Shown piece by piece: positions 1 through 8,120 of a DNA stretch of 20,439 nt. Source of the DNA: Robiginitomaculum sp. Its GTDB lineage: Bacteria; Pseudomonadota; Alphaproteobacteria; Caulobacterales; Maricaulaceae. Under the pieces are notes generated by a model. That model searched no databases and was not told the origin of the DNA. It was given only the letters and a program-made list of their open reading frames with translations. The stretch spans positions 78,935 to 99,373 of the forward strand of contig NVVO01000006.1 in the NCBI GenBank assembly GCA_002733385.1, written 5' to 3'. The stretch's first letter is position 1; each line of letters begins with the position of its first letter. The position numbers and the translations under genes are program-made.

Positions 1-728
1 TCTATGGGCAGGCAGCTTTCGAAATAGGGCGTGCCTTTTTCCCAATCGCGAAATTCGGTCTGGTCACTGTTTACCAACGCATCAATGAATGTTTCGTATT
101 GGGTTTGGTCGAGGGGGCAATTTATATAATCTGCGCCGTCTCCACCCGGACCCTTCTTGTCGTAGCGTGATTGCATCCATGCGATATCAAAATCTATGCT
201 ATCTTTATAAATGATAGGCGCGATGGCATCAAAAAACGCCAGAGCATCCTCGCCGCTGGCGTCCAATATGGCTTCGGCAAGGGCAGGGGTGGTAAGTGGC
301 CCCGTAGCAATAATCACATTGTCCCAATCGGCGGGCGGTAGGTCTGTGATTTCGCCGTACTCCACACTCACCATTGGATGGTCATGCAAGGCTTTGCTGA
401 CCGCATCTGAAAATAATTCCCGGTCAACCGCCAGTGCGCCGCCCGCCGGAAGCTTATGGCTATCGGCGCAAGCCATAATCAGCGAGTCTGCCCGGCGCAT
501 TTCTTCGTGCAACACTCCGACCGCGTTGGCCGTAGCGTCATCAGAGCGAAACGAGTTGGAGCACACCAGCTCGGCAAAGCCGCCGCCTTGGTGGACGGCG
601 GTTTGCACCTGTGGCCGCATTTCGTGTAAGATCACAGGCACGCCCGCTTGGGCAATCTGCCAAGCCGCTTCGCTACCCGCAAGCCCGGCCCCGATGATAT
701 GTACTTTTTTCGTTATGTCATTTTCCAT
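1..728 (-). CDS. trmFO: TrmFO, FAD/folate-dependent tRNA m5U54 methyltransferase (partial, C-terminus outside window)
   Basis: Methylates U54 of the tRNA T-loop using methylenetetrahydrofolate as carbon donor and FADH2 as reductant; cytosolic. The reverse strand is open from an ATG at 728 to the window edge (about 242 residues). It begins MENDITKKVHIIGAGLAGSE, the FAD-binding GxGxxG motif typical of this family, followed by the family signatures HEMRP, ELVCSNSFRSDD and GGALAVDRE, and later DYINCPLDQTQYE. Those family stretches separate it from GidA/MnmG, its closest relative. The gene runs off the left edge, so roughly the last 200 residues are not visible. It is divergent from the membrane-protein gene at 829, with a 100-base shared upstream region. 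Identification is by motif recognition and is secure. Confidence 0.93.
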   Translation of the reverse strand, partial: MENDITKKVHIIGAGLAGSEAAWQIAQAGVPVILHEMRPQVQTAVHQGGGFAELVCSNSFRSDDATANAVGVLHEEMRRADSLIMACADSHKLPAGGALAVDRELFSDAVSKALHDHPMVSVEYGEITDLPPADWDNVIIATGPLTTPALAEAILDASGEDALAFFDAIAPIIYKDSIDFDIAWMQSRYDKKGPGGDGADYINCPLDQTQYETFIDALVNSDQTEFRDWEKGTPYFESCLPI

Positions 729-828
729 AAAAGCGGTTTAGGGAAAAGCGGGCCTCATGCAAAGTAAAATTTGTTACATATTGTATTCTACGCGAAACCA
801 TGCATTGTATTTGCAAAAGGGGAAGCAT

Positions 829-1788
829 ATGTCTGCGAACACCACCATACAGTCACCATATGATTTTGGCAGGGCAATATTTTTGCCGTTTCATTCCGGT
901 AGCGGCAGTCTGATATTTGTCGTGAAATCTGCGGTTTTTTACGCGGTTGGCTTGTTCATTTTATACATGTTGTTCGGCCAAATGATGCAAGATGCCAGTG
1001 TTGTATATCAAGAAAAAACAATCGAAGATCCACTTTATGTGTTTACCGGCATGGGCATCATGCTCCTGAAATCCCTACCGATTTATTTGGGCATGTGGAT
1101 GATTTGGATTGCCGTAGAGACCGCATTTCATAGACGTGTGCTGTTTGGGGATCAGGGCAACCCGTTTCCGTGGCGGTTTGGCGGGGATGAACTTAGGGTT
1201 ATGCTTTGCCAACTTGTGGTTTGGATCGTGTTTATTGTTGTGCTTATAGTGGTTTATTTTGTCTTTGCTTTAATTGCCGGGTTATTAAGTGCAGTGATTT
1301 CTTCCCCAATATTTATGATCGTTGTGATAAGTTTAGGCCTGTTAGCCGCATTGTTTGTCGCGTCTTTTATCGCTATTCGACTTTCTCCGGCAGCGGCCCG
1401 ATCTGTTGCTGAAAAACGCATTGCCATTGGTTCCGTCTGGGCAGTCACCAAGGGCCGGTTCTGGCCCAGCTTAGGGGCTTATTATCTGTTATGGATTGTC
1501 GGGATGATCGTGTATGGGGTTCTGATGACAGTGGCTATGCTTGCGATTTACGGAGCAGATTCTGGTGGGCTTTTTATGTCGAGCATGTCGGGCGATCCAG
1601 CCGCAAGTCTTGAAATGACAAAAGAGCTTTATCAAGTCGAAGGCGCAAATTTACGATCAGCCATACTGGCATCTGTATTGGGAATTTATCTAGCGGTTCT
1701 CAGCCTGTGTATTGTCGGTGTCTCCGCGCATCTCAATAATCTGTATGATAAAGCCCAAGGCATGTTGGGGGCGGATGTTTTCGATTAG
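829..1788 (+). CDS. Six-helix inner-membrane protein of unknown function
   Basis: A 319-residue protein that I cannot assign a function. About six hydrophobic segments are visible (near residues 28-50, 75-97, 123-150, 160-185, 215-240 and 278-300). A conserved-looking cytosolic loop (ETAFHRRVLFGDQ then FGGDELRVM, residues 97-125) resembles a stretch I recall in uncharacterised alphaproteobacterial membrane proteins. No enzymatic or transport motif is evident. The frame is open further upstream to 757, but the ATG at 829 is preferred: an AAAGGGGAAG Shine-Dalgarno lies just before it and the extra N-terminal residues look non-coding. Its stop overlaps the uvrA stop by four bases, so the two convergent genes have no terminator between them. 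Confidence 0.8.
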   Translation: MSANTTIQSPYDFGRAIFLPFHSGSGSLIFVVKSAVFYAVGLFILYMLFGQMMQDASVVYQEKTIEDPLYVFTGMGIMLLKSLPIYLGMWMIWIAVETAFHRRVLFGDQGNPFPWRFGGDELRVMLCQLVVWIVFIVVLIVVYFVFALIAGLLSAVISSPIFMIVVISLGLLAALFVASFIAIRLSPAAARSVAEKRIAIGSVWAVTKGRFWPSLGAYYLLWIVGMIVYGVLMTVAMLAIYGADSGGLFMSSMSGDPAASLEMTKELYQVEGANLRSAILASVLGIYLAVLSLCIVGVSAHLNNLYDKAQGMLGADVFD

Positions 1789-4634
1789 GCGTTCCTATTG
1801 AGTGCCGCTTTCAAATACTTCCCCGTCCAGCTTTTCTTGACTTTGGCGACTTGTTCCGGCGTACCAACTGCCACCACTTCGCCGCCGCCGTCTCCACCTT
1901 CGGGGCCCAGATCTATGATCCAATCTGCGGTTTTTATAACGTCGAGATTATGCTCGATGACGATCATGGTGTTGCCGCCCTCGACCAATTCATTGAGGAC
2001 ACCGAGCAATTTATTGACGTCCTCGAAATGCAGGCCCGTGGTCGGCTCGTCCAAAATATAAAGAGTTCGGCCCGTGGCCCGTTTGGAGAGTTCCTTGGCC
2101 AGTTTGACCCGTTGGGCTTCACCGCCCGATAATGTGGTGGCTTGCTGACCGACCTGGAGATAACCGAGCCCGACCCGCTGTAATGTCACCATTTTATCTC
2201 GGATGCTCGGCACCGCCTTAAAGAAAACCGCCGCATCATCAACACTCATGGACAATATGTCGGCAATGGTTTTACCCTTGAATTTTATCTCCAAAGTCTC
2301 GCGGTTATAACGTTGGCCCCGGCAGGTATCGCACTGGACATAGATATCGGGCAGAAAATGCATCTCGATTTTGATAACCCCGCCGCCCCGGCACGCTTCA
2401 CAGCGCCCGCCCTTGACATTGAACGAAAACCGCCCCGGTTTATAGCCGCGAGTTTTGGCTTCCGGCAGGCCGGCAAACCAATCACGGATCGGGGTAAATG
2501 CCCCGGTATAGGTGGCCGGATTGGAGCGCGGGGTGCGGCCTATGGGTGATTGGTCAATGTCGATGACCTTGTCGAGATATTCGAAACCTTCGATACTAAC
2601 GTGGGGCATGACCGCGACACTGGAATTATTGAGTTTGCGGGCCGCTGCCTTGTACAATGTCTCGATGGTCAGGGTGGATTTACCGCCGCCCGATACCCCG
2701 GTGACGCAGATAAAAAGACCGAGCGGAAAATCCACATCAATGGATTTGAGGTTGTTGCCCCGCGCCCCTTTAACGCTGAGAATTTTGTGGTTGGCCTGGC
2801 GGCGTGTGGTCGGAATTTCAATACGCTTTTTGCCCGTCAAATATTGCCCGGTCAGAGATTTTTTGGCCGCTTTAATTTTGGCGGGCGTTCCTGCGGCCAC
2901 AACTTCGCCGCCCTCGACACCGGCCAGAGGGCCCATATCAACCACATAATCCGCAGACAAAATTGCGTCCTCGTCGTGTTCGACCACGATCACTGTATTG
3001 CCCAAATCGCGCAAGCCTTGCAAGGTCTCCAATAGCCGCGCATTGTCGCGCTGGTGCAAGCCAATACTTGGCTCGTCCAAAACATACAATACCCCCGTCA
3101 AGCCAGACCCGATTTGTGAAGCCAAGCGGATGCGCTGGCTTTCTCCGCCCGATAATGAACCGGAACCGCGCCCCAGGGTTAGATAATCGAGCCCAACGGC
3201 ATTGAGGAATGACAAACGGTCAGAGATTTCCTTGAGGATGCGCCCGGCGATTTCCATGTCCTTGGCGGATAACTCCGTTGTCAATTTTTCGAACCGTTCC
3301 TTGGCGTGCTGGATCGACATATCCCCGGTTTCGGTGATGTCCATACCAGCGATTTTGACCGCCAATGCTTCGGGACGCAGACGTTTACCGGCGCAGGTCT
3401 CGCACCGGGCGCTGGACTGGAATTTTGCCAGAAAATCCCGCGCCCATGTGCTTTCCGTATCGCGAAACCGCCGCACCAAATTGGGGATGATACCTTTAAA
3501 CGGTTTTTTGGTTTCGTATTTACGCCCGGCTTCGGAATAGACAAATTGCACCATTTCGCCTTTGGTGCCGTACAGGAGAATATCTTGATGTTTGGCAGGT
3601 AGTTTGTTCCAAGGGGTCTCCAAATTAAACCCGTAATGTTTGGCGAGGGCTTCCAGGGTTTGGCGGTACATGCGCGAGGGGGTTTTTGACCAAGGTGCAA
3701 TGGCACCGCTGGCCAAGGTTTTGGCAGTGTCGGGGATGACTAGGACGGGATCAAATTTAAGTTCATTGCCAAGCCCGTCACATTTCGGACATGCACCGTG
3801 GGGATTGTTAAAAGAGAACAAGCGCGGCTCGATCTCGGAAATGGTAAAACCGGAAACCGGGCAGGCAAATTTTTGCGAGAACAATATCCGCTCGCATTCT
3901 CCGTTTTTGACATCGGCCAGTTCGGCGACCGCCAAACCGTCCGACAAACGCAGAGCGGTCTCGAAGCTATCAGCCAGCCGGGTCTCTAGCCCACCCCGCA
4001 CCACAACCCTATCGACCACCACATCAATATCGTGTTTGTAGTTTTTATCCAGAGCGGGGGCGTCTTCGATACGGACAAACTCGCCGTCGATTTTGGCGCG
4101 CTGGAAGCCTTGTTTCATTAGATCCGCAAATTCCTTGCGGTATTCACCTTTGCGACCACGCACGATCGGGGCTAGAATGTAAAGCTTGGTTTTGTCCGGT
4201 AAGGCCATCACCCGATCAACCATTTGCGCTACGCTTTGGCTCTCGATAGGAAGCCCGGTGGCGGGCGAATAAGGCACGCCGACCCGCGCCCATAACAGTC
4301 GCATATAGTCGTAAATCTCGGTGACCGTACCCACGGTCGAACGCGGGTTTTTTGAGGTGGTTTTTTGCTCGATGGAAATGGCCGGGGACAGGCCTTCAAT
4401 AGAGTCCACATCCGGTTTTTCCTGCAATTCCAAAAACTGTCGCGCATAGGCCGACAGGCTCTCCACATAACGGCGCTGGCCCTCTGCGTAAATTGTATCA
4501 AAAGCAAGCGAAGATTTGCCCGAACCCGAAAGCCCGGTGATGACAATAAGCTTGTCACGGGGCAAATCTACATCAACGCTTTTGAGATTATGGGTGCGCG
4601 CACCGCGAACTCTGATGTGTGTTAGGCTAGTCAT
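1785..4634 (-). CDS. uvrA: UvrA, excinuclease ABC subunit A
   Basis: DNA-damage recognition ATPase of nucleotide excision repair; a dimer that loads UvrB onto lesions. At 949 residues it has normal family length. Seen in order: Walker A GLSGSGKSS at residues 34-42; a first zinc module around 258-285; the first ABC signature LSGGESQRIRLA with VLDEPSIGLH; a second Walker A GVSGGGKST; a second zinc module with CEAC and CDTC; and the second signature LSGGEAQRVKLA with LDEPTTGLH. In the first zinc module the second cysteine position is serine (CPVS, Ser261), a variant I recall as common in alphaproteobacteria. The ATG at 4634 has GGGA about 8 bases upstream. No GTTC-N7-GTTC LexA box was found in the 147 bases upstream. 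Confidence 0.98.
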   Translation of the reverse strand: MTSLTHIRVRGARTHNLKSVDVDLPRDKLIVITGLSGSGKSSLAFDTIYAEGQRRYVESLSAYARQFLELQEKPDVDSIEGLSPAISIEQKTTSKNPRSTVGTVTEIYDYMRLLWARVGVPYSPATGLPIESQSVAQMVDRVMALPDKTKLYILAPIVRGRKGEYRKEFADLMKQGFQRAKIDGEFVRIEDAPALDKNYKHDIDVVVDRVVVRGGLETRLADSFETALRLSDGLAVAELADVKNGECERILFSQKFACPVSGFTISEIEPRLFSFNNPHGACPKCDGLGNELKFDPVLVIPDTAKTLASGAIAPWSKTPSRMYRQTLEALAKHYGFNLETPWNKLPAKHQDILLYGTKGEMVQFVYSEAGRKYETKKPFKGIIPNLVRRFRDTESTWARDFLAKFQSSARCETCAGKRLRPEALAVKIAGMDITETGDMSIQHAKERFEKLTTELSAKDMEIAGRILKEISDRLSFLNAVGLDYLTLGRGSGSLSGGESQRIRLASQIGSGLTGVLYVLDEPSIGLHQRDNARLLETLQGLRDLGNTVIVVEHDEDAILSADYVVDMGPLAGVEGGEVVAAGTPAKIKAAKKSLTGQYLTGKKRIEIPTTRRQANHKILSVKGARGNNLKSIDVDFPLGLFICVTGVSGGGKSTLTIETLYKAAARKLNNSSVAVMPHVSIEGFEYLDKVIDIDQSPIGRTPRSNPATYTGAFTPIRDWFAGLPEAKTRGYKPGRFSFNVKGGRCEACRGGGVIKIEMHFLPDIYVQCDTCRGQRYNRETLEIKFKGKTIADILSMSVDDAAVFFKAVPSIRDKMVTLQRVGLGYLQVGQQATTLSGGEAQRVKLAKELSKRATGRTLYILDEPTTGLHFEDVNKLLGVLNELVEGGNTMIVIEHNLDVIKTADWIIDLGPEGGDGGGEVVAVGTPEQVAKVKKSWTGKYLKAALNRNA

Positions 4635-4781
4635 GCTATATCCCGGTTGATTTTTACGTCCACGCCGCGCTTTTCGTGTTACGGCTCATAACATGAACAT
4701 CAATAATGCAAAGCAAAAAATGTCTGCTCCTGAGTGCGAAGCCTGCCTTTTGTACACGTTTGCGGCAAATGCGAGACCGAG

Positions 4782-5783
4782 TTATGAAAAGCGCGGGGCT
4801 GGCGCCGGGTGAGCAATGCCGTTTTGGGTGTTGTGGGATGTGCGGGCTTTGTTGTGGGGGTGGTTTGGGGCTTCTAAAAAATTCAGAACGGGGGTAACAC
4901 AGGCGTCTGAATTTTCAAATAAAGCTTCCCAATGGGCGCGGGGTTTGGCCGCGAAAATATCCGTGAGCAAGCGAGTTTGCTGAGGCCACATCGCCGGGTC
5001 ATTTTGGTCGCCGTAGGTGTGTCTATCGAGTTTTAGAATTTCCAACATTTCAAAGAAAAATTTTGGTTCCAGACAGCCCACCGCCATAAACCCGGTGTCC
5101 TTGGTTTGGTAGCATCTGTAAAACGGGCGTGATCCATCCAGCAGGTTATGGCCGCGTTCCTCTGACCACATGCCGAGATGGTTGAGCGAATAAACAATGC
5201 CCATCATAGAAAATGTACCGTCTATAATTGCTGCATCTATGACGCAGCCTTTGCCAGATTTTTCGGCCTCAAGCAGGGCGGCCAATAAGCCTATCACCAA
5301 AAACTGGCTGCCACCCCCGTAATCTCCGACAAAGTTCAGAGGCAAGCTTGGAGGGCGGTCATTGTCCCCCATGGCGTGCAGGGCACCCGTAAGACCGATA
5401 TAATTTATATCATGCCCGGCCTTGCTTGCCCACGGCCCGCTTTGCCCCCAGCCCGTCATGCGCCCATAAATAAGCTTCGGATTGATTGCGTGACATTGCT
5501 TTGGCCCTAGCCCAAGCCGTTCCGTTACGCCCGGACGGTTGCCTTCAAAGACAATATGGCTGTCCGGGATCATATCCAGGACGGTGTTTCGCCCCATGTC
5601 CGACTTTAAATCCAACTCAAGGTTGGTTTTGCTTCGGTTCTCTATGGGTAAATCAAGGCTTCCGGGACGTTTAATGCGCGTCACTTGCGCGCCTAAATCA
5701 GCCAATAACTGGCCCGCATAGGGGGTTGGTCCGATACCGGATAGTTCTATGACTTTAATATTTTTGAGGGGAAGTGTGCTCAT
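4782..5783 (-). CDS. CoA-transferase family III, alpha-methylacyl-CoA racemase-like (short C-terminus)
   Basis: Likely epimerises 2-methylacyl-CoA thioesters so that (S)-specific acyl-CoA oxidation can proceed; cytosolic. The 333 residues align throughout with what I recall of Mycobacterium tuberculosis MCR. Landmarks are VIELSGIGPTPYAGQLLADLG, GNRPGVTERLGLGP, and the catalytic pair His124 (AGHDINY) and Asp154 (VGDYGGG), plus Glu239 (GCLEPKF). CaiB-type CoA transferases lack this His/Asp set, which favours a racemase. An in-frame ATG at 5801 would add six residues; 5783 matches the family start better, though neither has an ideal Shine-Dalgarno. The protein stops directly after the conserved PAPAPRFS, where relatives continue for about 25 residues; see the frameshift finding. 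Confidence 0.88.
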   Translation of the reverse strand: MSTLPLKNIKVIELSGIGPTPYAGQLLADLGAQVTRIKRPGSLDLPIENRSKTNLELDLKSDMGRNTVLDMIPDSHIVFEGNRPGVTERLGLGPKQCHAINPKLIYGRMTGWGQSGPWASKAGHDINYIGLTGALHAMGDNDRPPSLPLNFVGDYGGGSQFLVIGLLAALLEAEKSGKGCVIDAAIIDGTFSMMGIVYSLNHLGMWSEERGHNLLDGSRPFYRCYQTKDTGFMAVGCLEPKFFFEMLEILKLDRHTYGDQNDPAMWPQQTRLLTDIFAAKPRAHWEALFENSDACVTPVLNFLEAPNHPHNKARTSHNTQNGIAHPAPAPRFS

Positions 5784-5801
5784 TTGCTCGGTATACCTCA
5801 T

Positions 5802-5982
5802 TACAATATGTCTATATTACCAAAAAATAACTTTGATAGTGTAAATACTAACGATAAGTTAAGGAAATGAGGCTATACTCAAACATAGGGCGATTCGGTA
5901 TTTCTGGGGAGCGGTAGCGAATCACAACAATTGTCTGGAGGGCGACGACAAAACGAAACTTTAGAAGTCTGGGGAGACTGAA
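5802..5982. promoter_or_regulatory. Divergent intergenic region between racemase and small basic protein genes
   Basis: 181 AT-rich bases between two divergent genes must carry promoters for both directions. A weak sigma70-like pair for the rightward genes can be proposed (TTGATA at 5833-5838 and TAAGTT at 5855-5860, 16 bases apart), but it is not convincing enough to call. No protein with good coding character is present. The position and divergence are seen; promoter activity is inference. Confidence 0.4.
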
Positions 5983-6162
5983 ATGAAACAACAACAAACC
6001 CGAAAGCCTGCGAGCAAAACGCCGCAGTCTGTATCCGCCCTCAAGGCTAATTTAAAGCGCTTGGAAGATCTACTGAGCAGTCCATATGTGCGTCCCGCAG
6101 ATTTTGCCAACCGTGATCGGCTGGCGCGTAAATTACGCGAAGCCAAGAAACTTAGAGCTTAA
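5983..6162 (+). CDS. Small basic protein of unknown function, 59 residues
   Basis: A short gene with a strong GGGGAG Shine-Dalgarno at ideal distance from ATG 5983, ending in tandem stops (TAA TAA). The product is rich in Lys/Arg, with a Gln/Lys/Pro-rich flexible N-terminus (about residues 1-16). Two predicted helical stretches follow, SVSALKANLKRLEDLLSS (16-33) and FANRDRLARKLREAKKLRA (41-59), separated by PYVRPAD. There is no signal peptide, membrane segment or cysteine. I do not recognise a family. The basic amphipathic helices could bind nucleic acid or a partner protein, but that is inference. It lies 91 bases upstream of the MaoC gene, on the same strand. Confidence 0.7.
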   Translation: MKQQQTRKPASKTPQSVSALKANLKRLEDLLSSPYVRPADFANRDRLARKLREAKKLRA

Positions 6163-6213
6163 TAAACAAAACTCGGAAACCACTGTAGTTTTGCTTGCGT
6201 GCATGAGTGAATT

Positions 6214-6245
6214 CTTTTAATATGCAAATCTATGCATATTAAAAG
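6214..6245. promoter_or_regulatory. Perfect 13-bp inverted repeat covering the MaoC ribosome binding site
   Basis: The left arm CTTTTAATATGCA (6214-6226) and right arm TGCATATTAAAAG (6233-6245) are exact reverse complements around a 6-base spacer. The right arm contains most of the AAAAGG Shine-Dalgarno (6241-6246) of the gene starting at 6254. It may be an operator for a dimeric repressor, or an RNA hairpin that hides the ribosome binding site. It does not look like a rho-independent terminator, because the stem is AT-rich and no U-tract follows. The symmetry is seen; the function is inferred. Confidence 0.7.
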
Positions 6246-6253
6246 GTTGCCTT

Positions 6254-6718
6254 ATGAGTGAAACAAACAATGTATTAGCAGATTTACAAGCAAAAATCGG
6301 TGAAGAGCTAGGTGTGTCGGACTGGGCGGAAATGACCCAGGAGCGAATATCGACATTTGCGGATGTAACCGAAGATCATCAATTTATCCATATTGACGCT
6401 GAGAAATCCAAAATGTTTACGCCGTTTGGCGGCACGATTGCCCACGGATTTTTAACGCTTTCCATGTTGTCACGTTTCGCTGAAACCGGATTGCCGAGTG
6501 TGCAGGGTGCGAAAATGGGTATGAATTACGGCCTCAATAAAGTTCGGTTTTTATCGCCAGTCCCCAGTGGGGCCAAAATTCGCGGGCGCTTCACCCTGAC
6601 TTCAGCCGAGGAAAAAAATCCCGGACAGCTTTTATTATGTCACACCATTACCGTAGAAATAGACGGCGGTACTAAACCAGCCGCGGTTGCTGACTGGCTA
6701 TCGCTTATTTTTATTTAG
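6254..6718 (+). CDS. MaoC-like (R)-specific enoyl-CoA hydratase, NodN type
   Basis: A 154-residue single hot-dog domain protein expected to hydrate trans-2-enoyl-CoA to (3R)-hydroxyacyl-CoA in the cytosol. The hydratase-2 motif is visible as FADVTEDHQFIHID, with probable catalytic Asp41 and His46, followed by the GGTIAHGFLTLS stretch that forms the active-site overhang. Length and sequence fit the MaoC/NodN group. The ATG is preceded by AAAAGG at 8-base spacing, inside a perfect inverted repeat. It is followed after nine bases by an SDR dehydrogenase whose Shine-Dalgarno overlaps this gene's stop (TAGGA), so the two are surely co-translated. The pair recreates the two activities of peroxisomal multifunctional enzyme type 2. 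Exact substrate unknown. Confidence 0.9.
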   Translation: MSETNNVLADLQAKIGEELGVSDWAEMTQERISTFADVTEDHQFIHIDAEKSKMFTPFGGTIAHGFLTLSMLSRFAETGLPSVQGAKMGMNYGLNKVRFLSPVPSGAKIRGRFTLTSAEEKNPGQLLLCHTITVEIDGGTKPAAVADWLSLIFI

Positions 6719-6727
6719 GAAAACCAC

Positions 6728-7630
6728 ATGAAAATCGATTTTAAAGACCGCGTGGCTATCGTCACCGGCGCTGGCGCAGGCTTGGGCCGCTCCCATGCAT
6801 TAGAGTTAGCCAAACGCGGCGCAAAAGTTGTTGTCAATGATTTAGGCGGGGCTGCGGACGGGACCGGCGGGTCACTGAGCCCGGCCCAAGAAGTCGCGCA
6901 AGCCATCATGCAAAACGGCGGCGAAGCTATTGTTAGCGGTGCCAATGTAGCGGACTATGGCCAAGTCGAAGCTATGGTCGGCGAAGCTATGAGCAAATGG
7001 GGCCGGGTTGATATTCTGGTCAATAATGCCGGAATTTTACGGGATAAATCTTTTGTCAAAATGGACTTGAAAGATTTTCAAGTGGTGATGGATGTGCATC
7101 TTACTGGTAGTGTCAACTGTACCAAAGCCGTTTGGGAAATTATGCGCGACCAAGCTTACGGACGTATCGCCATGACCACATCTTCGTCGGGCATGTACGG
7201 AAATTTTGGCCAGGCCAATTACGGGGCCGCCAAGGCCGGACTGGTCGGTTTGATGAATACATTGTGTATCGAGGGGGCAAAATACGACATCCGCGTCAAT
7301 GCATTATCGCCCGTGGCCCATACCCGCATGACTGAAGGTCTGATTCCCGAAGCGGCGCTCAAATTGCTCACGCCCGTATCTGTAACCGCAGGTTTGTTGG
7401 CATTGGTCGCAGAAAATTCGCCGAACCGGACAATATTGTGTGCTGGTGCTGGCGGCTATGCCCGCACCGTGATTACGGAAACGGAAGGTATCTACTTGCC
7501 GCCCGCAGAACAAACGCCGGAGAATGTCATGGCAGCCATGGAGCAAATCAGCGACACTGAGGGTGCTCAGGAATTCACCCAAGGCTTTCAGCAATCTGAA
7601 AAATTTGTCGGCAAGGCCATGAAGACATAA
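6728..7630 (+). CDS. SDR family (3R)-hydroxyacyl-CoA dehydrogenase, MFE-2-like
   Basis: A 300-residue classical short-chain dehydrogenase with the extended C-terminus of the multifunctional-enzyme-2 dehydrogenase domain. Visible are the nucleotide-binding TGAGAGLG (13-20), Asp38 in VVVNDLGG (NAD preference), NNAG (99-102), and the catalytic Ser152, Tyr165 and Lys169 in SSSGMYGNFGQANYGAAK. The motif GNFGQANY is characteristic of peroxisomal D-bifunctional enzymes and their bacterial relatives. It probably oxidises (3R)-hydroxyacyl-CoA produced by the upstream MaoC hydratase. The ATG carries an AGGAAA ribosome binding site overlapping the upstream stop. With the divergent racemase it suggests degradation of methyl-branched or sterol side-chain acyl-CoAs; that is inference. 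Confidence 0.92.
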   Translation: MKIDFKDRVAIVTGAGAGLGRSHALELAKRGAKVVVNDLGGAADGTGGSLSPAQEVAQAIMQNGGEAIVSGANVADYGQVEAMVGEAMSKWGRVDILVNNAGILRDKSFVKMDLKDFQVVMDVHLTGSVNCTKAVWEIMRDQAYGRIAMTTSSSGMYGNFGQANYGAAKAGLVGLMNTLCIEGAKYDIRVNALSPVAHTRMTEGLIPEAALKLLTPVSVTAGLLALVAENSPNRTILCAGAGGYARTVITETEGIYLPPAEQTPENVMAAMEQISDTEGAQEFTQGFQQSEKFVGKAMKT

Positions 7631-7634
7631 GTTT

Positions 7635-8105
7635 GTGCCAGGAAAGTTGCAGACATATGAACGTGTGGCCAAAGAAATAGCCGCCGTTATCGACGGCGAA
7701 ACCTCGGCGATTGCCCGCTACGCCACAGCCGGGTGCTTGCTCAGCGAAGCCTTTGCCCATTATTACTGGACCGGGTTTTATCTGGTCGATCCGCGTAAAC
7801 CAGACGAATTGGTGGTCGGGCCGTATCAAGGTACGCTCGGCTGTTTGCGGATACCGTTTGGCAAGGGTGTGTGCGGCACTGTGGCTGAAACAGGCAAGAC
7901 CCTGATTGTCAAAGATGTGCACGTATTCCCAGGCCACATAGCCTGTGATGCTCTGACCAATTCTGAAATCGTCGTACCCGTATTTGACACGGCAGGAAAT
8001 TTGGCAGCCGTCCTGGATGTAGATTCGACGCAAATGAATGCTTTTGACGAAGACGATAAAATTGGCCTGGAAGTGATCTGCAAAACTCTTTTGGCGGGGC
8101 TATAA
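7635..8105 (+). CDS. msrC: GAF-domain free methionine-(R)-sulfoxide reductase (fRMsr)
   Basis: Reduces free methionine-(R)-sulfoxide, with thioredoxin as usual electron donor; cytosolic. The 156 residues form one GAF domain of the YebR/fRMsr type: GETSAIARYATAGCLL, WTGFYLV, GPYQGTLGC, then IPFGKGVCGT, FPGHIACD and SNSEIVVP-like TNSEIVVP, ending LDVDS. The three conserved cysteines are Cys70, Cys80 and Cys104, matching the catalytic set of the E. coli enzyme. The start is GTG at 7635, four bases after the dehydrogenase stop, with no clear Shine-Dalgarno, so translation probably depends on coupling to the upstream gene. It is convergent with the decaheme cytochrome gene, 15 bases apart. Confidence 0.93.
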   Translation: MPGKLQTYERVAKEIAAVIDGETSAIARYATAGCLLSEAFAHYYWTGFYLVDPRKPDELVVGPYQGTLGCLRIPFGKGVCGTVAETGKTLIVKDVHVFPGHIACDALTNSEIVVPVFDTAGNLAAVLDVDSTQMNAFDEDDKIGLEVICKTLLAGL

Positions 8106-8120
8106 ATTTTTAGTTATTTT

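Noticed and set aside
211..741. 176-codon plus-strand open frame over the trmFO region
   Set aside because: It lies antisense to a clear TrmFO sequence. The product is Ser/Ala-rich low-quality sequence without motifs.
1798..4625. Many long open frames on the strand opposite uvrA and in its other frames
   Set aside because: They are shadows of a full-length, motif-complete uvrA and show no recognisable domains or consistent start signals.
4635..4781. SOS (LexA) box expected upstream of uvrA
   Set aside because: No GTTC-N7-GTTC or CTGT-N8-ACAG match was found. A single GTTC near 4695 has no partner at the right distance.
5867..5917. Tiny 16-codon open frame as a possible leader peptide
   Set aside because: The AAGG is too close to the ATG, the peptide has no notable codon runs, and no attenuator hairpin follows.
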